Source of the DNA: JANQUM01 sp047630355 | GTDB lineage: Bacteria > Bacteroidota > Bacteroidia > Cytophagales > Spirosomataceae | Assembly (NCBI GenBank): GCA_047630355.1 | Contig: JBLHXN010000013.1 | Coordinates: 1-51,785, forward strand | Direction of reading: 5' to 3' | Length of the DNA stretch: 51,785 nt | Shown: piece by piece, positions 9,464 to 18,558 of the stretch | How the letters are laid out: each line of letters starts with the position of its first letter | Numbering within the stretch: position 1 is the stretch's first letter | Notes under the pieces: model-generated | What the model saw: only the letters and a program-made list of their open reading frames with translations | Databases searched by the model: none | Told to the model about the DNA's origin: nothing | Made by a program: the position numbers and the translations under genes

Positions 9464-10432
9464 TTACTTTTTGTTAGGTGGTGAACCGGATATTCCGCTT
9501 GTAACTGAAAATATAAAGCTATACTCCGCTGACTCACAATCTTTTTTTGCTGGTTGCCACTTTCCCATTTTTCTGAACACCTTGGGTGTGTTGTATCCGA
9601 TATCGGATTCGAGAAGAGATAGCGTAATAGCAGAGCTAATTTCTCCACCTTCATTAATAGTTACCCAAACTCGAATCTTTTTTCCCACATCGGCTATCAC
9701 ATCTTTTAATGGTATATGCCTGACATTACTTACTCTGATATTTTGCTTATCACTCGACTCTTCTCGCAATACTGGAGGTTGTATTAATTCTCCACAATAA
9801 ACAGATGGCTGAGCTGATTGGTTAAACATTTGTGGCTTGATAAGCCTTCCTGCTTGGTAAACATCAAACCTTTTCAGCTTTCCGTTTGGGTAGAAACTTT
9901 TGACCTGACCATTTATTTTACCATTTACGTAAGGAATCTCTGCTTGTAGATTTCCGCTCTCTTTATAATATAGTTTTGTCCTTCCATTAAATTCTCCGTG
10001 TTGATTTAGAATAGCTTCGTACTCCAATGTACATTTGTTTCCACCACGCACCTTGACTGTATCAATTAATGACTCAAGTAAACGGTTATTGAACACCCAC
10101 TCGTTCAATACGCACCCATCTTGAATTCTGACTCGTGTTACTCGAAAATTACCTGTTGTCTCCTCTATTCTGACAATTTTACTATGGGCATTTTTCTTTC
10201 TTCTGATTTGTGTTCCTGATTCGTTAATATAAGTGTCTTGCTGTCCAATAACGCTCATTGCCGGCAGAAACAACACTATTAAAACGAACCAAGTCTTAAA
10301 TGAAAGTTTGGCAATTCCCGAACCGATTACTAAAAAAACTGTTTTACGCACTTTAAGACACGAGAGGTGAGGTAGGAGAGTTTTTTCTTTGTTGCACAAC
10401 ATTAAAATATCCGTTCCGTGTAACGTCTTCAC
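9464..10432 (-). CDS. Uncharacterised exported protein with MORN-like repeat and TonB-C-like domain; N-terminus derived from nadB copy
   Basis: An open frame of 322 codons. Mature part: a YwqK/MORN-like segment (GQVKSFYPNGKLKRFDVY) in the middle, and a C-terminal domain (IRVWVTINEGGEISSAITLS ... FRKMGKWQPA) resembling the TonB C-terminal fold common in Bacteroidota periplasmic proteins. The hydrophobic signal segment TWFVLIVLFLPAMSVIGQ is preceded not by an ordinary start but by VRKTVFLVIGSGIAKLSF, nearly the NadB N-terminus. The likely start is the GTG at 10351, which matches the nadB ATG and gives 295 residues; the ATG at 10432 would add a long unlikely leader. Function unknown. Confidence 0.65.
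   Translation of the reverse strand: MKTLHGTDILMLCNKEKTLLPHLSCLKVRKTVFLVIGSGIAKLSFKTWFVLIVLFLPAMSVIGQQDTYINESGTQIRRKKNAHSKIVRIEETTGNFRVTRVRIQDGCVLNEWVFNNRLLESLIDTVKVRGGNKCTLEYEAILNQHGEFNGRTKLYYKESGNLQAEIPYVNGKINGQVKSFYPNGKLKRFDVYQAGRLIKPQMFNQSAQPSVYCGELIQPPVLREESSDKQNIRVSNVRHIPLKDVIADVGKKIRVWVTINEGGEISSAITLSLLESDIGYNTPKVFRKMGKWQPAKKDCESAEYSFIFSVTSGISGSPPNKK
10300..10352 (-). repeat. Direct repeat copy B (nadB-like 5' end upstream of the TonB-C-like gene)
   Basis: Second copy of the nadB start region, here fused in frame to a different signal peptide. The initiating ATG of nadB corresponds to GTG at 10351-10349. Confidence 0.85.
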
Positions 10433-10482
10433 TTTCCTGAATCAAAGTACGGGATTTAAGTTTAAATATTGTCTTACTTCTT

Positions 10483-10893
10483 TTATCTGATTCCAGTATC
10501 AATTTCTAAATTGAGTATTTGCTTTTCTGTAGAGCTGATCGTGAATGCTTCAACGTCTGTATTCACAGTTGTAGTCTGATTGTTGACGTCAATGCTGTAC
10601 GTTCCCATCGGGAGAGCTTTTATTACTTTTGCAGGGTAGGAAAGTTTCGTTGAGTAAACTTCGATTTTTGTTCCGTTTTTCTCTGTGAGTATTTTCAAGG
10701 TGTAATTACCGTAAATCTCATTGAGTTTCTCTACGCTGTAACCGCAGGGTGTTGTATCAGTTGCGTTAGCCACCGGACACAGTGGGCCAATATTTGCTAT
10801 GATTGCGATTTCGCCCATCGGAGCCGCTACTTCGGAAGATTCGCATGCCAACAGCATTAAGACCGGAATTAATAATATCGATAAATATTTCAT
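10483..10893 (-). CDS. Hypothetical lipoprotein
   Basis: A 136-residue protein with a short lipoprotein signal (MKYLSILLIPVLMLLAC). The mature part contains two further cysteines about 12 residues apart (GPLCPVAN and TTPCGYS) and a region that looks like one beta-sandwich (LPMGTYSIDV). I recognise no family with confidence. It starts 62 bp after the stop of the 728-residue secreted protein on the same strand and may be co-transcribed with it. Confidence 0.7.
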   Translation of the reverse strand: MKYLSILLIPVLMLLACESSEVAAPMGEIAIIANIGPLCPVANATDTTPCGYSVEKLNEIYGNYTLKILTEKNGTKIEVYSTKLSYPAKVIKALPMGTYSIDVNNQTTTVNTDVEAFTISSTEKQILNLEIDTGIR

Positions 10894-10955
10894 AATACTT
10901 GTGCTTTTATTGTATGATTCATTAACTAGCTAAATGGTTGGAAATCAATTTGTTG

Positions 10956-13142
10956 TCAATACGGACAGCCTACTATTTTGGCTTCAAAAACAGTTCCGTT
11001 GGTGGTTGAAATGCTGGTGGAGGGCGTAGCGGTAAGTGTAATAGATTTTCCCGCTTGATATTTTGTATTTCTGGAAATCGCAATGTTTTGAGCGGTAATG
11101 TACTCTGTCGCTTCAAAAGGTGTTGCCGCCACTCCGTTTATTACTAAATCTTTGCCAACTACAACAACATCGGTTGTGTTGGTGCTTGTAATAGGAGGGT
11201 TGGAGGAGATAATCCTTAACTTATAGCCTGCTCCACCAGAGATACTTGTTGAAATGGCAATTGAGATGGTGCTTCCGGCTGTTCCGCTGACAGTTTCGAT
11301 GATTGTAGGGGAAGTAAAAGATCCAGTATTATCTGATAATTGTACCTGAAAGTTGTTTCCTGAAGCGTAAGTGCCAGCAGCGGCAAAAGTAAATGCGTAG
11401 CTTTTACCAACGCAAAGGGTATCATTTTGCACTGAATTTATGGTAATGCTATTTGGGAGTGGAACGCTCACTTTTGCCCAATAGGTTGCCCAGCGGTCGT
11501 GCGTTCCATTATTGGTTTCGGAATACTCCCCGATAGCCCAAAAATCTAAACCATTTGACGGGTCAACCATTGTTATGGTATAATCTCCCCAACGATTACT
11601 ACTGCCGTCGTAAGTTTTGTAATAATGTTCAACTCCTTCTTTGAATAAATAGACATCACTGAAACTGGCAGAGCCGTTAGTACGAAGTGCGTAAGATGCT
11701 CCGGGGTACTGTGTCGGTGAAAAGTGTGCGAAGTTTAATAATACATCTTCGTTATCGTTTACCGCAATACTTGGGAAAGCAAAACTATTGGTGGGCATAT
11801 TATATCCTCCCATGTCTGTGGTATTGTTATCAATTACTTTCCCCCATTCATTTATCGCTGCGGTATTGGGGTTTATGCTTAACCACTGAGCCGCTCCCCG
11901 ATAAGTTGCTGCGGAAGAACGTGTGCCAGTAGAGGAGAAGAAAGCAGGATGCACAGCCCATAATTTGCCATTCTTTAAAACTGCGTTTGACATCCGATGA
12001 TCATTGGACGAAACTCCATTAGTCCGTGATGTCATGTCTTTTTGCGGGGACTCATTCTGATGATACATTGCGTAAGTCCAGGCATTTGCCGATCCAACTG
12101 AAGGGAAACCGACATCTGATAATACAGGTGCAGCGGGTGGTACGCCCGTTATTTTTAATAACTTATACGTTCCAGTTGTATAATTCCAATTTGTTATCAA
12201 CGGAACGTAATCGGTCGTATTGTCATCTACCACAGCCGGAGAGACCGTAAACCCTGATCCACTCCCGGCAAAACTAATTTCATTCGGGGTGGTTACAAGC
12301 CCATTTATGACATCGGATATTTTTACTACGAAAAGCTTCACTTTAGAAAATGAACCATTTACCCCAAACATATTACCTGAAATTACCAACCAATCTTTGT
12401 TGTAGCCAACTGAAGGGTAGTCAAACCAAATATTTGTTTCTCCGGTATTAGTCTTAAATCGGTATTGATTCCAGGCTCCGGTAGGATCATTGGTTTGTGA
12501 AACTGCTAAAAGAATATTTGAGCGAGCTTCATTTGCCCCGTCTAAATCAATAAAGTAATATCTTTGGGTGTATTTGTCGTACAGTATTTTGGGGTCATAG
12601 ATACTTGTTGTCTCTTCGACAGTGAAGAAAGTGTTATCATTTACAAAAGTAGTGTTCCCACCTGTTTTATCTTGTATCATAACTCCATTGTTAAGTGTTG
12701 TCATGACGTGATTGGGGCCGACTGCTCCGGCTACATCAGGTGGAATAGAGTTGATATTGTCGATGATTGCGGTAAATCCAACCGAAGGTGCTGGGGGCGG
12801 AGCGTACGATTCATTTGGTTGATTAACTCCGCTATTTCCTACTCCGCTAATCTTAGGTTTAAGCGTTGTAACGTTAGCTGAAATCCCAACCGGCATTGGG
12901 TTTGGGGGAATAAACAATGGATCTTTTGCAGTTTTATACTCTATTGATACTGCCGGCGGGTTTGCATTGTATTCCGCTACTCGATTCATAAAGTTCATAA
13001 CTACTGGCTTAACTGTCTGATTAGTGACAGATGTATAAGTTTGCTGAGCCTGAAGAACTACAGAGATCAATACGAGAAATACTGTTGGAAGTGCTTTTGC
13101 GTAAGAGTTAAAACATTTCGGTGGGAGGAGAAATGTACCCAT
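10956..13142 (-). CDS. Large secreted protein with C-terminal 3-coathanger-stack-like domain
   Basis: A 728-residue protein with an N-terminal signal peptide (VFLVLISVVLQAQQ). The body (about residues 130-560) reads like a beta-propeller-like or sialidase-like exported domain, with aromatic and Asp/Asn-rich strands such as SIYDPKILYDKYTQRYYFID and RWGDYTITMVDPSNGLDFW, but no catalytic motif is assignable. After residue 575 comes an Ig-like module (SITINSVQNDTLCVGKSYAF). The last 65 residues (ATEYITAQNIAISRNTKYQA ... GTVFEAKIVGCPY) match the pattern of the 3-coathanger-stack domains found at the C-termini of Cytophagales surface proteins. Role probably cell-surface or extracellular; substrate unknown. 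Confidence 0.8.
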   Translation of the reverse strand: MGTFLLPPKCFNSYAKALPTVFLVLISVVLQAQQTYTSVTNQTVKPVVMNFMNRVAEYNANPPAVSIEYKTAKDPLFIPPNPMPVGISANVTTLKPKISGVGNSGVNQPNESYAPPPAPSVGFTAIIDNINSIPPDVAGAVGPNHVMTTLNNGVMIQDKTGGNTTFVNDNTFFTVEETTSIYDPKILYDKYTQRYYFIDLDGANEARSNILLAVSQTNDPTGAWNQYRFKTNTGETNIWFDYPSVGYNKDWLVISGNMFGVNGSFSKVKLFVVKISDVINGLVTTPNEISFAGSGSGFTVSPAVVDDNTTDYVPLITNWNYTTGTYKLLKITGVPPAAPVLSDVGFPSVGSANAWTYAMYHQNESPQKDMTSRTNGVSSNDHRMSNAVLKNGKLWAVHPAFFSSTGTRSSAATYRGAAQWLSINPNTAAINEWGKVIDNNTTDMGGYNMPTNSFAFPSIAVNDNEDVLLNFAHFSPTQYPGASYALRTNGSASFSDVYLFKEGVEHYYKTYDGSSNRWGDYTITMVDPSNGLDFWAIGEYSETNNGTHDRWATYWAKVSVPLPNSITINSVQNDTLCVGKSYAFTFAAAGTYASGNNFQVQLSDNTGSFTSPTIIETVSGTAGSTISIAISTSISGGAGYKLRIISSNPPITSTNTTDVVVVGKDLVINGVAATPFEATEYITAQNIAISRNTKYQAGKSITLTATPSTSISTTNGTVFEAKIVGCPY

Positions 13143-13229
13143 AATTCTAATTAGGTTGATTGACTTCTCGTAAGATACTGACTTTTAATTACTTACGATA
13201 ACTTTTTTGTCCTATGGTATTCTTTTCTA

Positions 13230-13266
13230 AAAACAAAAAGCCCACTATCAGGTAGACAGCAGGCTT
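13230..13266 (-). terminator. Probable intrinsic terminator after the haloperoxidase-like gene
   Basis: On the minus strand AAGCC and GGCTT close an imperfect hairpin that ends in a run interrupted once (TTTTTGTTTTT). It lies 30 bp beyond the stop at 13296. Confidence 0.6.
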
Positions 13267-13295
13267 AAAATGTTCTATTTTAGAAGGTTATTATC

Positions 13296-14618
13296 TTACT
13301 TTCTCGTCTTCATTTTCTCAAAAACAAATTGTCCAATTTTTATTCCGGTTACTTGTCCTTCTTCAACACCCGAGCGGTAATGAATGCCGCCGTACATTCG
13401 ACTGTAGGAGCAGTCGGTGGCGGCTTTGCGGAAAGATTCAAAGGTTCTGACTCCGTGACCGTATTTCAATTCGGTAGAATCGGTGAAGGCTACATTGTCG
13501 CCAAATAATTCGGTGAGTACTTCTGCCGATGCAGCGGAGATAGTGCTGTGTCCGCTTGTGTATTCAGGAAACGGTGGCGTTTGTAAAAATGGCAGCCAAT
13601 CAGAGTCGAACGTGGCGTTTATAACCGTTTCGGGACGAATTTTCTCAGTGCGGTATTTCTCGTGCCAACTGCAAATAAAAGCTTCGTGTAAGGCAGTAGA
13701 AACCAAGAGGTAGGCTTCGGCAGATTCCATGGCGTTTTTGTCTTGTTGCTCGGCTACAGTTCGGCAAATGGCGAGCCAATGCCCGCCGGGCGTCATTTTT
13801 TTATTGGCAAACATTACGTGTCCCTGAACATTCATTACGAAAGCATTATCATCCCAAAACCAAGCAGCGGTTTCCTGGTCTTTGTTCATGGTTTTACTAA
13901 TGTTATAAACTTCCATGAGTTCTTTCCAAAACAGACTGCTTTTGTCTAAGCTGTAAAGTGGCGGAGGTGGTGGTGAAAATTGATTCGCCGAATCTATAAG
14001 CATCGGGCGGATAGTCATCCAGAAAGGCTCCATGGCGTCACCGTATTGCGGCGGTGTTGGAACCCACATTCCTTCTTCGTTTTTTACAGTGTAGCGTAGG
14101 CCGCGGGTTTGAGGGTAGTTGTCGCCTTTGGCGTATTCTATGACGGCATTTCCTACGGTTTCGCCGTAAGTAATTGAGCGTTTGTACACATCGTTCGGAA
14201 CGCCCGCATCTTTAAATTTCTGATAAGTGGCTTCTTCGAATTCGTCGTATTTATTCACGGTAAATGTCAAACTACGAGCCACGGTCATTAACGCTTTGAA
14301 TCCTGCTAATTGATAAGCGTATTCTTCCCCTTGTTCGGGTTGCGGGATATTGTCAAATCCGTTAAATTGTTTACTCATGGAGCGGTATCCGGGGTTACCC
14401 GGTGCCATGGCTTCGTAGCCCGCTAAGGTAGCATAACTGTATATGCGGCTTGCTACCGGAGGAGAAAAGATATCGTGAATGATTACTTCGGTCAGCTTGT
14501 CAACGGCGTCGTGATAGATAACCGGATTGTTAGCCACTTTTCCGTATTCTTCGGGGGTTGTACGCTTGCAGGAACAAATTGCCAAGCACATCACCCCAAT
14601 AATTAAAACTTGTTTCAT
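13296..14618 (-). CDS. Vanadium-dependent haloperoxidase / PAP2-superfamily lipoprotein
   Basis: The start is set at the ATG at 14618, giving 440 residues beginning MKQVLIIGVMCLAICSC, a clear lipoprotein signal; an ATG at 14669 only adds a non-signal leader. The three phosphatase/haloperoxidase signatures are present: K-x6-RP (KYRTEKIRP), a PSGH variant (YTSGHSTIS) and SR-x5-H (SRMYGGIH). In vanadium haloperoxidases these bind vanadate; in PAP2 phosphatases they carry the phospho-histidine. Length and helical character match the vanadium-peroxidase-like secreted family common in Bacteroidota. Whether it is a peroxidase or a phosphatase cannot be decided here. A -7 box (TATTTTTG at 14664-14657) lies about 40 bp upstream. 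Confidence 0.88.
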   Translation of the reverse strand: MKQVLIIGVMCLAICSCKRTTPEEYGKVANNPVIYHDAVDKLTEVIIHDIFSPPVASRIYSYATLAGYEAMAPGNPGYRSMSKQFNGFDNIPQPEQGEEYAYQLAGFKALMTVARSLTFTVNKYDEFEEATYQKFKDAGVPNDVYKRSITYGETVGNAVIEYAKGDNYPQTRGLRYTVKNEEGMWVPTPPQYGDAMEPFWMTIRPMLIDSANQFSPPPPPLYSLDKSSLFWKELMEVYNISKTMNKDQETAAWFWDDNAFVMNVQGHVMFANKKMTPGGHWLAICRTVAEQQDKNAMESAEAYLLVSTALHEAFICSWHEKYRTEKIRPETVINATFDSDWLPFLQTPPFPEYTSGHSTISAASAEVLTELFGDNVAFTDSTELKYGHGVRTFESFRKAATDCSYSRMYGGIHYRSGVEEGQVTGIKIGQFVFEKMKTRK

Positions 14619-14656
14619 CAGGTTATAAGTCAATTCAATTTGTAAAAAAATAACTA

Positions 14657-14664
14657 CAAAAATA
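14657..14664 (-). promoter_or_regulatory. Candidate -7 box for the haloperoxidase-like gene
   Basis: TATTTTTG on the minus strand matches the Bacteroidota TAnnTTTG element and sits about 40 bp before the ATG at 14618. No clear -33 TTG is seen. Confidence 0.4.
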
Positions 14665-14730
14665 CGCAATGTAGGTTGAAAAAACTATGATGGTTATCAG
14701 CGATGGGTTTTGCAGCTGAAAGCCTCACGA

Positions 14731-15936
14731 TTAAGCGTCAAGAATATTCTCTTCCACAGTTGCGTTTTTATCCCCGTCGTGAAGGACGTCAATAATTTCT
14801 TTAATGTGATATACGGTTCTGTTCAAACGGTTGGTCAATAAAATAACCACGAAGTCTTCCCGTAAATCGAAAAACATAATGGTATTGTAGCCTTTCCACC
14901 AGCCGGTATGATAAATGTAATCAGTACGTTGTTCGGCATCTACCCACAGGCGGAAACCGTAACCGTAATTCCTTAATCCAGGATGTTCAAAACTACGGGG
15001 TGTAAACGCTTCCTGCAATAAATCTTTTGAAACTACTTTTCCGTCGCGAAGTGATTCGTACCATTTAAGCAAATCGGAGGTAGTGGAGTAAATTCCTTTA
15101 TCGCCGGTAATGTCATCATAGTAATCTCTCGGAATGGGGCGGCTTCGCTCGTAACCTGATGTGCGATTTATATTGATAGAGTCACTTTTGGTAGTGTTTG
15201 CGTAAGTATCTGTCATGCCAATAGGTACGAGTACTTCTTTTCTGAGGTAGACATCAAACGGAAGCGTAGATACACGCTCTACAATTGCCGCTAAAATGGC
15301 AAAGTTAGTGTTGTTGTAAGAAAAGAAATGATCGGGTAAGTTGTAAGCTTTTGGGGTGGGCTTTTGCTCGGCGAACCATTGCATCATTTCTTGGTTTGTC
15401 GGATACCATTTCTTCTTTCTCGTTTCGTCGCTCATTAGGTACTCGTAGTACGGCAATCCTGAACGGTGACAAAGTAAACTATGGATTGTGACACCTTCGT
15501 AGGGAAAGTCAGGGTAGACTTCGTCAACGGTGGTTGTAAGGCTTAGTTTCCCCGATTCTATTAGCCGAAGTACAGAAATGGAAGTAAACGTTTTAGAAAG
15601 CGATGCTAATTGAAATTTAGAATCGTTGGTTAATAAGGTTGAATCCTGAAATTTGGCAAGACCAAATGCCTCTTGGTAGAGAATAACTCCTTTTTGAGCT
15701 ACCAAAACGTTGCCGTTGAATTTCTGTAAATTGACTTTCTTTTTTATTATTTCGTCAATCTGTGCTGATTTGAAATCTGCATTAATTGCTTTCTTTAGTG
15801 AATCAAGTTTTGCCTTCTGTGCGGCTTCGTCAACCACTTGCATTGTTTCTCCGGCGGTGCTTTGACAACCGGATATAGTCAGACCAATAAATGCGTAAAG
15901 AGCAACTGCTCTCAGTGTTATTTTTATAGAGTACAT
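14731..15936 (-). CDS. Beta-lactamase-fold serine hydrolase lipoprotein at the end of the mre operon
   Basis: Start chosen at 15936 (MYSIKITLRAVALYAFIGLT then ISGC), giving 401 residues with a lipoprotein signal; the upstream ATG at 15990 would overlap mreD and hide the signal. The active-site tetrad SLSK is in QLASLSKTFTS, the YNN motif is in FFSYNNTN, and HTGWWKG supplies the third motif, so the class C beta-lactamase/esterase/D-Ala-D-Ala peptidase fold appears catalytically complete. Only 37 bp separate it from mreD on the same strand, where many Bacteroidota carry the elongation PBP2 gene. A role in peptidoglycan trimming is plausible but inferred; an esterase is the alternative. Confidence 0.9.
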   Translation of the reverse strand: MYSIKITLRAVALYAFIGLTISGCQSTAGETMQVVDEAAQKAKLDSLKKAINADFKSAQIDEIIKKKVNLQKFNGNVLVAQKGVILYQEAFGLAKFQDSTLLTNDSKFQLASLSKTFTSISVLRLIESGKLSLTTTVDEVYPDFPYEGVTIHSLLCHRSGLPYYEYLMSDETRKKKWYPTNQEMMQWFAEQKPTPKAYNLPDHFFSYNNTNFAILAAIVERVSTLPFDVYLRKEVLVPIGMTDTYANTTKSDSININRTSGYERSRPIPRDYYDDITGDKGIYSTTSDLLKWYESLRDGKVVSKDLLQEAFTPRSFEHPGLRNYGYGFRLWVDAEQRTDYIYHTGWWKGYNTIMFFDLREDFVVILLTNRLNRTVYHIKEIIDVLHDGDKNATVEENILDA

Positions 15937-15973
15937 AGTACGGGAATAACTAAAAATTAAGGGAGAAATTGTG

Positions 15974-16492
15974 TCAACGGTGCTGAACACCCCGAAAAAC
16001 TACGTGAAGAAGAACGATTGTGAACGTAGTGACCAAAACGCTGCTTACAATTTTAATTATCGTAACTACGAAGAACTGGAACGTGCCCGCCTCAACGAAG
16101 AATAGTAACGTGTGGTGAATGAGCGTCATAATGAAAATATAACGCACAAAACGCTCTGTTCCCATACCGTTTATAGATAGAACTACATCGGTTTCGAGTC
16201 CACGATTTGGAAATAAAAACTGTACGATGTACGTGCGGAGGTAGCTGATAAGGACACAGGCAGAAGCGTGTACGCCAGCGGTATCGTAGAAGATATCAAT
16301 GATCAGACCCACCAAAAAACTGATAGGAATAACCCAGGTTTGCGATAGTTCGTTGGGTAGCAATAAGATACAGGCAATGTACATGAAACAGAACGCGTAA
16401 TCCTGAATTACGATGTTCCGAAATACCAACAACTGCAATATCATGAACAGCAAGAAGGTAAGTACGGTCTTCGAAATAGTTTGCGTTTTCAT
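15974..16492 (-). CDS. mreD: Rod shape-determining protein MreD
   Basis: A 172-residue hydrophobic protein with about five transmembrane segments and the conserved LVGLIIDIFYDTAGVHA block typical of Bacteroidota MreD. It is an inner-membrane part of the elongasome that links MreC to the wall synthases. Only 3 bp separate it from mreC. Confidence 0.9.
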   Translation of the reverse strand: MKTQTISKTVLTFLLFMILQLLVFRNIVIQDYAFCFMYIACILLLPNELSQTWVIPISFLVGLIIDIFYDTAGVHASACVLISYLRTYIVQFLFPNRGLETDVVLSINGMGTERFVRYIFIMTLIHHTLLFFVEAGTFQFFVVTIIKIVSSVLVTTFTIVLLHVVFRGVQHR

Positions 16493-16495
16493 GAA

Positions 16496-17350
16496 TTAGT
16501 TTTCTGTAATGGATTCTTCCAGGCGTTTCTGTTCGGCAGTTAATCTATTTTCAACTACGTACACGTAAGTGACGCTTGAAAAGTCAGTTGAAAGTTTTAC
16601 GTCAATATCAAAAAAAGCATTGTCTCTCCCGACTTTGATATCCGAAACCTTTCCGACCATTGTCTTAGAAGGAAATATCGAATTTTGTTCGGAGGTAACT
16701 ACTGAGTCTCCTTTGATAATTGGCTTAAACCTGTCAATAGTTGTCAGTTTAAAGTAACGGGGATTTGAGCCATCCCATTTACCAATACCGAGGGCTTGTA
16801 CTTCTTCTTCCCGTAGCTTCTGGTTTAAAACTTCTGACGAAACCGAAAAGCGTGAGTGAAGAATGGAATATACAATCGAAAAATGCTCTGAGCAAGACTT
16901 TACCTGCCCCACAATTCCCTGCGGTCCAATTACGCCCATCCCGGGTTCTATACCGTCGAGGCTACCCATATCTATTGTGAGATAATTATTGGTGAGGTTG
17001 ATGGTGTTTTTTACCACTTTGGCGACTTTGAAATCAAACCTACTGGCGAAAACGGAATCAGGTTTGTACAATCCCGTAGGATTAGTGTCTGCCTGTTGCA
17101 ACCGAACGAGTCGTTTTTTTAAGTCAATATTCTCCATCACCAACGACTTGTTTACGTCTTTCAAGTCTATATATTCCGTCAATGAACGGCTCGCCTCCAG
17201 ACTTTTGGCTATGTAGTAATTAGATGAGTTGAAGTACGAAACTCCCCAGTAGTTATTATTCTGCACTAACAGCCATATACTTATCAGTTCAAAAAATATG
17301 AACAGAAAGAAGTGGCGGATACGATAGAATAATTGTAAAAGTTGCGACAT
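16496..17350 (-). CDS. mreC: Rod shape-determining protein MreC
   Basis: A 284-residue bitopic protein: one transmembrane helix (FFLFIFFELISIWLLV, residues about 13-28), a coiled coil (about 60-85), then the two beta-barrel periplasmic domains with family-typical stretches NYLTIDMGSLDGIEPGMGV and GIVGQVKSCSEHFS. It scaffolds the elongation complex from the periplasm and bridges MreB to wall synthases. It follows mreB after a 136-bp gap containing a large hairpin. Confidence 0.95.
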   Translation of the reverse strand: MSQLLQLFYRIRHFFLFIFFELISIWLLVQNNNYWGVSYFNSSNYYIAKSLEASRSLTEYIDLKDVNKSLVMENIDLKKRLVRLQQADTNPTGLYKPDSVFASRFDFKVAKVVKNTINLTNNYLTIDMGSLDGIEPGMGVIGPQGIVGQVKSCSEHFSIVYSILHSRFSVSSEVLNQKLREEEVQALGIGKWDGSNPRYFKLTTIDRFKPIIKGDSVVTSEQNSIFPSKTMVGKVSDIKVGRDNAFFDIDVKLSTDFSSVTYVYVVENRLTAEQKRLEESITEN

Positions 17351-17399
17351 CTTTTTTTAAACAGAAGATATGAGATCGCGATAGTTATCGGGAAACAAA

Positions 17400-17457
17400 A
17401 GACAAGTTCTTCGTACGTTGGAGTATAAAAACCCCGTTTCGTCATAAGAACTTGTCT
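17400..17457 (-). terminator. Long-loop inverted repeat between mreB and mreC
   Basis: AGACAAGTTCTT (17400-17411) and AAGAACTTGTCT (17446-17457) are a perfect 12-bp inverted repeat with a 34-nt loop. On the minus strand the stem is followed by TTTTG, so it could act as a weak terminator or processing/attenuation site that lowers mreCD expression relative to mreB. Confidence 0.6.
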
Positions 17458-17486
17458 CTTTTAATCTCATGTCGATAAAAAATAAT

Positions 17487-18518
17487 TTACTGAACCAATA
17501 CTGCCGCGAATTTATCAAGGTTTTTGAGGATTTCTCCCGTTCCCCGCACAACGGCACGAAGTGGATCATCGGCAACGTGAATCGGAAGTTTTGTTTTCAC
17601 TTCTAGACGTTTGTCAAGTCCGTGCAATAACGCCCCACCACCCGTTAGGTAAATTCCGTTTTCGTAAATATCGGCAGAAAGTTCTGGCGGAGACATTTCT
17701 AATGCCCGCATAATAGCTTCCTCAATTTTGGAAATAGATTTATCCAATGAGTAAGCGATTTCACTAAACGAAACTTTAATTTCTTTTGGAATACCTGTCA
17801 TTAAGTCACGTCCGCGAACTTCAATATCAGCGGGCGGATTATCTAAATCAGGAAGAGCGGCTCCAACTTGCATTTTTATAAATTCAGCTGAGCGTTCACC
17901 AATCAATAAATTGTGTTCCCGACGCATGTAATCTACGATGTCTCGGGTGAAAACGTCTCCGGCTATACGTACCGATGCTTCGCACACAATTCCCGAAAGG
18001 GCAATCACAGCAATTTCAGTAGTACCTCCACCAATATCCACAATCATAGAGCCGTTTGGCTGCTCAATATCAATTCCGATGCCGATGGCGGCGGCAATTG
18101 GCTCATGAACCATGTAAACCTCTTTAGCTCCGGCGTGTTCGGCGGAGTCTTTCACGGCACGTTTTTCAACCTCCGTAATACCAGATGGAATACAGATAAC
18201 CATGCGATGGGAAGGGGAGAAGATGAGATTACGTCCCGTATCAATCATCTTTATCATCCCCCGAATCATTAATTCGGCGGCGGTAAAGTCGGCAATCACA
18301 CCGTCTTTCAACGGGCGGATTGTCTTAATGTTTTCGTTGGTTTTTTCGTGCATCTGCATGGCCTTATGACCAATTGCAAGCACCTTTCCACTCATCTTAT
18401 CCAATGCGATGATAGACGGCTCGTCCACCACGATTTTATCCTTGTGTATAATCAGGGTATTTGCCGTACCCAAGTCAATCGCAATATCGCTTGTTAAAAA
18501 ACTAAATAATCCGGCCAT
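17487..18518 (-). CDS. mreB: Rod shape-determining actin homologue MreB
   Basis: A 343-residue bacterial actin that directs lateral wall growth. Phosphate 1 motif DLGTANTLI at about residues 16-24, the adenosine/phosphate 2 motif MIVDIGGGTTEIAV at about 158-171, and NGIYLTGGGALLHGL near the C-terminus are intact, with normal length. First gene of mreB-mreC-mreD-hydrolase. A -7 box on the minus strand (TAAATTTG, 18566-18559) lies about 40 bp before the start. Confidence 0.97.
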   Translation of the reverse strand: MAGLFSFLTSDIAIDLGTANTLIIHKDKIVVDEPSIIALDKMSGKVLAIGHKAMQMHEKTNENIKTIRPLKDGVIADFTAAELMIRGMIKMIDTGRNLIFSPSHRMVICIPSGITEVEKRAVKDSAEHAGAKEVYMVHEPIAAAIGIGIDIEQPNGSMIVDIGGGTTEIAVIALSGIVCEASVRIAGDVFTRDIVDYMRREHNLLIGERSAEFIKMQVGAALPDLDNPPADIEVRGRDLMTGIPKEIKVSFSEIAYSLDKSISKIEEAIMRALEMSPPELSADIYENGIYLTGGGALLHGLDKRLEVKTKLPIHVADDPLRAVVRGTGEILKNLDKFAAVLVQ

Positions 18519-18558
18519 TCTAGCGTAATTCTGTTGATCTTTTTTAAAATAATGGCTG

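Noticed and set aside
13150..13230. Candidate promoter upstream of the 728-residue secreted protein
   Set aside because: No TAnnTTTG match on the minus strand.
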